From NCBI GenBank assembly GCA_937991555.1, contig CALKHU010000104.1, positions 1 through 7,801 of the forward strand: 7,801 nt of DNA, given 5' to 3'. The stretch comes from an uncultured Caulobacter sp. GTDB taxonomy: Bacteria > Pseudomonadota > Alphaproteobacteria > Caulobacterales > Caulobacteraceae. The position numbers and the translations under genes are program-made. Of this stretch, positions 4,851 through 7,801 are shown piece by piece. Every line of letters starts with the position of its first letter. Positions within the stretch are counted from its first letter, which is position 1. Under the pieces are notes generated by a model that did not search any database, was not told where the DNA came from, and was given only the letters and a program-made list of their open reading frames with translations.

Positions 4851-5893
4851 AGCGCCTCGTCGAGGGCGGCGCGCGGGTCGGCCCGGGCGTCGGCGAGCTC
4901 CCTTTCCGACTTCGGCGTCGAGACGGCCGGTTTCGCGACGGCCAGGGCGCGGGAGAAGGCTTCGGTCAGCGCCTGGTCGGGCGCGGTCGGCACGTCCGGC
5001 CTGACCCCGGTCCCTTCCCAGCCGCCGCCGGTCGTGGGGTGCCTCACCCGACCGTTGGGGATGAAGGCCGACATCCCGGCGCCCAGCTCCACCGGGCGGT
5101 TGGACGGGTTGCCGCCGCCGCGCGACGTCTCGCCGATCAGGATCGCGCGCCCGGCGGCCTGGAGGTCGTAGGCGAAGCCTTCGGCCGCCGAGAAGGTGCG
5201 TTGCGCGATCAGCACGAAGACGGGCTTGTCCGGATACAGGGGCCCGCCCTTCGGCGACGCCGGCCTGCGGGCCATGGTGGTGAACCGGCCGTCGTCGCCG
5301 CGCCACTCGATCACGGCCATCGGGATCGGCTCCCGGGACAGGTGCCCGAGCAGTTCCTCGTCGCTGGCGCCGCCGCCGCCGGTGTTCTCACGCAGGTCGA
5401 TGATGAGGGCGTCGGTGTCCTTCAGCAGCATCATCGCCGCATCGATCATCGCCCGGCCGTCCTCGCCCGCCGCGAAGTAGCGGAGCTTCAGGTAGCCGAT
5501 GTTGCCCGGCAGCCGGCGGATGGTCATCAGGCCGTGGGCGAGCCGCCCCTCGAGCAGCGCCTCGTCCCCCGGCGACAGGGCCGTGACCGCGGCGGACGTC
5601 GTGTCCACCCGCAGCTTCAGATGGAGGTCGCCGGTGGCGGCGAGGAGGTCGGCCGAAACGGCGTCGGCAAACGCCTGCCGGTCTGTGAGCCGCAGGTAGC
5701 GGTCACGTCCGGCGCGGACCGCGGCCCGCGCCCGCGCGCCCTTGTCGGGATCGATGTAGCCCTGAAGACCCCTGTCCAGCGCCGCCAGGGCCGCCTCGGC
5801 GGCGGCGGGCGTCAGGTCGCCGGCGAAGGCGGCCAGCGGTGTGGAGAGCACGAGGGCGACGGCGGTCAGCGACAGAAGGGCTCGGCGGTGCAT
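4847..5893 (-). CDS. Secreted S41-family (IRBP-like) serine protease
   Basis: A 348-residue exported protein. MHRRALLSLTAVALVLSTPL plus AAFA form a signal peptide, with likely cleavage after AFA (about residue 24). The mature N-terminal helical part (27-85) resembles the S41 N-terminal region. TGDLHLKL (87-94) carries a His (His91) at the usual catalytic-His site of IRBP/tricorn-like members. IGYLKLRYF (132-140), DALIIDLRENTGGGG (161-175) and RTFSAAEGFAY (232-242) are the core S41 motifs, with Ser235 the expected nucleophile. GETSRGGG (255-261 region) follows. I see no PDZ domain, unlike CtpA-type processing proteases. The ATG at 5893 is chosen because GGGAG (5899-5903) lies 5 bases upstream and the signal peptide starts there; an in-frame GTG at 5932 would bury it. 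It lies 113 bp after rimM on the same strand and may be read through from it. Its stop overlaps the tesB stop. The substrate is unknown. Confidence 0.9.
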   Translation of the reverse strand: MHRRALLSLTAVALVLSTPLAAFAGDLTPAAAEAALAALDRGLQGYIDPDKGARARAAVRAGRDRYLRLTDRQAFADAVSADLLAATGDLHLKLRVDTTSAAVTALSPGDEALLEGRLAHGLMTIRRLPGNIGYLKLRYFAAGEDGRAMIDAAMMLLKDTDALIIDLRENTGGGGASDEELLGHLSREPIPMAVIEWRGDDGRFTTMARRPASPKGGPLYPDKPVFVLIAQRTFSAAEGFAYDLQAAGRAILIGETSRGGGNPSNRPVELGAGMSAFIPNGRVRHPTTGGGWEGTGVRPDVPTAPDQALTEAFSRALAVAKPAVSTPKSERELADARADPRAALDEAL

Positions 5894-5949
5894 GGGGACT
5901 CCCGGTGGACAGGAGAACCAATGGCCCGACACAAACTCCGTTACCAGTT

Positions 5950-5996
5950 ACGGTTCGGTCATGCCGTGTGAAGCGGGCCGGTCGAACCCGAACCGT
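5950..5996. repeat. Inverted repeat in the rimM-protease gap
   Basis: ACGGTTCGG (5950-5958) pairs with CCGAACCGT (5988-5996) around a 29-nt loop, with alternative inner pairing of GGTTCG and CGAACC. There is no T-run. It occupies much of the 113-bp gap between rimM and the S41 protease gene and could be an operator, an RNA-processing structure or a weak terminator; the sequence alone cannot decide. Confidence 0.35.
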
Positions 5997-6006
5997 CCGG
6001 GAAGCC

Positions 6007-6513
6007 CTACTCCACCTCGGTCGGACGCACGGCCACGATCAGCCCGTCGGCGATGCGCACGTCGGGCACGGCGTCGCGGGTGAAGGGCAGGTACCAGGTG
6101 GGACCGCCCTCTTCGGGCAGGATCTCGAGAATGTCGCCGGCGCCGAAGTCCTGGACGGACTTCACCTTGCCGATCGCCTCGCCGGCGGGGTCGACCACCG
6201 ACAGGCCGATAAGGTCGGCGAGATAGAACTCGTCCTCGTCGGGCTCGGGCAGCGCGTCGCGGGGGATGTAGAGGCGCAGGCCGCGCAGGGCGTCGGCCTG
6301 TTCCTTGGTCTCGATCCCGGGGCAGCGGGCGATGACGCCGCCCTTGGCTTCCCGGGCGGACAGGATGGTCAGGCCCGGCGAGCCGTCCTGGCGCTTCAGC
6401 TCGCGGAAGCGGGCCAGCGCCAGGGGCTCTTCGGTGAAGGTGCTGATCCGCACCTCGCCGCGGACGCCGAAGGCGCCCGCGACCCGGCCGACGGCGATGA
6501 GGCGGTCGGCCAT
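6007..6513 (-). CDS. rimM: Ribosome maturation factor RimM
   Basis: This 168-residue protein assists late assembly of the 30S head domain and binds S19. The N-terminal RimM barrel begins with IAVGRVAGAFGVRGEVRI (6-23). The C-terminal PRC-barrel is marked by EDEFYLADLIGLSVVD (about 93-108) and by GAGDILEI and WYLPF further on. The start lies 6 bp after the rpsP stop. Its Shine-Dalgarno (TAGGA, 6518-6522) is built over the rpsP TAG stop codon, so translation of the two is likely coupled. The usual next gene, trmD, does not follow; an S41 protease gene lies downstream instead. Confidence 0.96.
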   Translation of the reverse strand: MADRLIAVGRVAGAFGVRGEVRISTFTEEPLALARFRELKRQDGSPGLTILSAREAKGGVIARCPGIETKEQADALRGLRLYIPRDALPEPDEDEFYLADLIGLSVVDPAGEAIGKVKSVQDFGAGDILEILPEEGGPTWYLPFTRDAVPDVRIADGLIVAVRPTEVE

Positions 6514-6519
6514 GCGGTC

Positions 6520-7023
6520 CTAGGCTTGCTCTTCGGAAGCCGGGGCGGCTTCCTCGGCGGCGGCTTCGGCGGCCGGAGCTTCCTCGGCCGGAGCGGCTTC
6601 CGGTTCCGGAGCCGGCGGGTTGGCGGCGGCTTCGGCGGCCGCGGCTTCAGCCTCGGCCTTGCGGGCGGCTTCGGCCTCGATCCGGTCGGCTTCGCGCTGG
6701 GCGCGCTCGGCGGCGCGTTCCTCGGCCTTCTTGCCAGGCTTGCCCTTGTTCGGGTTGTTGCCCTGCTTCCACTCGCCGACGCCTTCGGCGGCCAGGAAAC
6801 GGGCGACGCGGTCGGTCGGCTGGGCGCCCTTGGCCATCCAGGCCTTGATGGCGTCGAGCTTCAGGGTGACGCGCGGGGTCGGGCCGTCCTTCGGCAGCAG
6901 CGGGTTGTAGGTGCCCACCTTCTCGATGAAGCGGCCGTCGCGCGGCGAGTGGCTGTCGGCGACGACGATCGAGTAGTAGGGGCGCTTCTTGGCGCCGCCA
7001 CGGGCGAGACGGATCTTCAGCAT
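6520..7023 (-). CDS. rpsP: 30S ribosomal protein S16 with long Ala/Glu-rich tail
   Basis: A 167-residue S16, about twice the E. coli length (82 residues). The first 80 or so residues are the conserved S16 fold: MLKIRLARGGAKKRPYYSIV, SPRDGRFIEKVGTYNPL, and LDAIKAWMAKGAQPTDRVAR. A basic linker (KGKPGKKAEE) follows, then a helix-forming Ala/Glu/Arg stretch and an acidic Ala/Glu/Pro tail to the C-terminus. Extended S16 tails occur in alphaproteobacteria, and their role is not known to me. The DNA of the tail is built of imperfect short GCGGCTTCGG-like units and may vary in length between strains. AGAGGA (7033-7038 on the minus strand) sits 9 bases before the ATG. The gene lies 25 bp after ffh and 6 bp before rimM, in one transcription unit. 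Confidence 0.96.
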   Translation of the reverse strand: MLKIRLARGGAKKRPYYSIVVADSHSPRDGRFIEKVGTYNPLLPKDGPTPRVTLKLDAIKAWMAKGAQPTDRVARFLAAEGVGEWKQGNNPNKGKPGKKAEERAAERAQREADRIEAEAARKAEAEAAAAEAAANPPAPEPEAAPAEEAPAAEAAAEEAAPASEEQA

Positions 7024-7048
7024 TGGGGGTAGTCCTCTGGTCTAAAGT

Positions 7049-7801
7049 CTATTTCTTGAAGGGGTTGAAACCGGGCGGCAGCGAAGGACCGCCGAGGCCC
7101 GGAAGCCCCCCGGGGTTGGATGCGCCGCCGCCGAGGCCCTGGAGCTTCTGCTGCAGCTGTTCGAGTTCCTTGGGGTCGGGCGCGGCCATCTTGCCGCCCC
7201 CGAGGCTCTTGAGGCGGTCCATGCCGCCGCCGCCCAGCATCTGCGCCATCCGGGCGAAGCCGGCGCCGCCGTTGCGGGTCATCATCTTCATCGCGTCGGC
7301 CATCTGCCGGTGCTGCTTGAGCAGGCGATTGACCTCGGCCACGTCGACCCCGGCGCCGGCGGCGATGCGCCGCTTGCGCGAAGCCGCCAGGATATCGGGC
7401 TTGCGCCGCTCCTGCTTGGTCATCGAGCCGATGATGGCGCGCTGACGGCGGATCATCCTGTCGTCCATGCCGGACTCGGCGATCTGCCGCTTCATCTTCT
7501 GGACGCCGGGCAGCATGCCCATCAGGCCTTCCATGCCGCCCATCCGCTCCATCTGGGCGAGCTGGTCGGCCATCATCTCGAGGTCGAACTGGCCCTTGGC
7601 CAGCTTCTTGGCCATGGCCTCGGCCTTGGCCTGGTCGAGATCGGCGGCGGCCTTCTCGACCAGCGCCACGACGTCGCCCTGGCCGAGGATCCGGCCGGCC
7701 ACGCGGCGGGCGTCGAACACGTCGAGCGCCTCGACCTTCTCGCCGGCGCCGAGGAACTTGATCGGCAGGCCGGTGACGGCCCGCATCGACAGGGCCGCGC
7801 C
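7049..7801 (-). CDS. ffh: Signal recognition particle protein Ffh (C-terminal part; 5' end outside window)
   Basis: The visible 250 residues are the end of the NG GTPase domain and the whole M domain of Ffh, the 54-kDa-type SRP protein that binds 4.5S RNA and signal peptides and delivers ribosomes to FtsY. The fragment begins GAALSMRAVTGLPIKFLGAG, the end of the G domain (family GGAALS). The methionine-rich M domain follows, with MADQLAQMERMGGMEGLMGM lining the signal-peptide groove and the RNA-binding motif ASRKRRIAAGAGVDVAEVN. The C-terminus is Gly/Pro-rich, ending PPGFNPFKK. The reading frame stays open through the window edge at 7801, so the gene is partial only because of the cut. It is the first visible gene of the minus-strand ffh-rpsP-rimM unit. 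Confidence 0.97.
   Translation of the reverse strand, partial: GAALSMRAVTGLPIKFLGAGEKVEALDVFDARRVAGRILGQGDVVALVEKAAADLDQAKAEAMAKKLAKGQFDLEMMADQLAQMERMGGMEGLMGMLPGVQKMKRQIAESGMDDRMIRRQRAIIGSMTKQERRKPDILAASRKRRIAAGAGVDVAEVNRLLKQHRQMADAMKMMTRNGGAGFARMAQMLGGGGMDRLKSLGGGKMAAPDPKELEQLQQKLQGLGGGASNPGGLPGLGGPSLPPGFNPFKK

Noticed and set aside
3675..5306. Very long minus-strand open frame of 543 codons across tesB and the protease
   Set aside because: It lies antisense to TesB and in the wrong frame for the protease, with arginine-rich low-information sequence; both real genes are unmistakable.
4562..5971. Plus-strand open frame of 469 codons over the end of tesB and the protease
   Set aside because: Out of frame with TesB and antisense to the S41 motifs; no start context or family features.
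5839..7032. Plus-strand open frame of 397 codons, Gly/Phe-rich in the middle
   Set aside because: Antisense to rimM and rpsP. The Gly-rich look is the complement of the S16 Ala/Glu tail.

Overview
The window is GC-rich chromosomal DNA from an alphaproteobacterium, most likely of the order Caulobacterales (Caulobacter/Phenylobacterium type). The evidence is the ffh-rpsP-rimM-trmD-rplS gene order, the long Ala/Glu-rich tail on ribosomal protein S16, and the style of the intergenic hairpin repeats. The genus is an inference. No tRNA, rRNA, CRISPR array, transposase or phage gene was seen.

Layout. Positions 1-284 are non-coding. They hold a head-to-head pair of imperfect hairpin repeats and a further small hairpin. 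Two plus-strand genes follow: a crotonase-superfamily enzyme (285-1076) and an unrecognised three-helix membrane protein (1106-1672). A strong hairpin terminator (1691-1716), with a second hairpin beside it, separates them from the minus-strand ribosomal block. That block runs right to left: ffh (5' end outside the window), rpsP, rimM, then a break of about 3.1 kb, then trmD and rplS. The products act in protein targeting (Ffh), the small subunit (S16 and its assembly factor RimM), tRNA m1G37 methylation (TrmD) and the large subunit (L19).

The break between rimM and trmD holds four unrelated genes: a secreted S41-family protease (minus), a TesB-type acyl-CoA thioesterase (plus), a small secreted protein of unknown function (minus), and a DUF559 endonuclease-like protein (plus). 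The thioesterase and protease genes converge and share one CTAG as both stop codons.

The most interesting structure is the DUF559 gene bracketed by two roughly 60-nt inverted repeats (2934-2994 and 3438-3497). The copies are nearly identical, except that one internal stem differs by two complete base-pair swaps that keep it paired. The right copy contains the DUF559 stop codon. This looks like a structured repeat family associated with a small nuclease gene, lying inside an otherwise conserved operon. Mobility is a hypothesis; no target-site duplication was seen.
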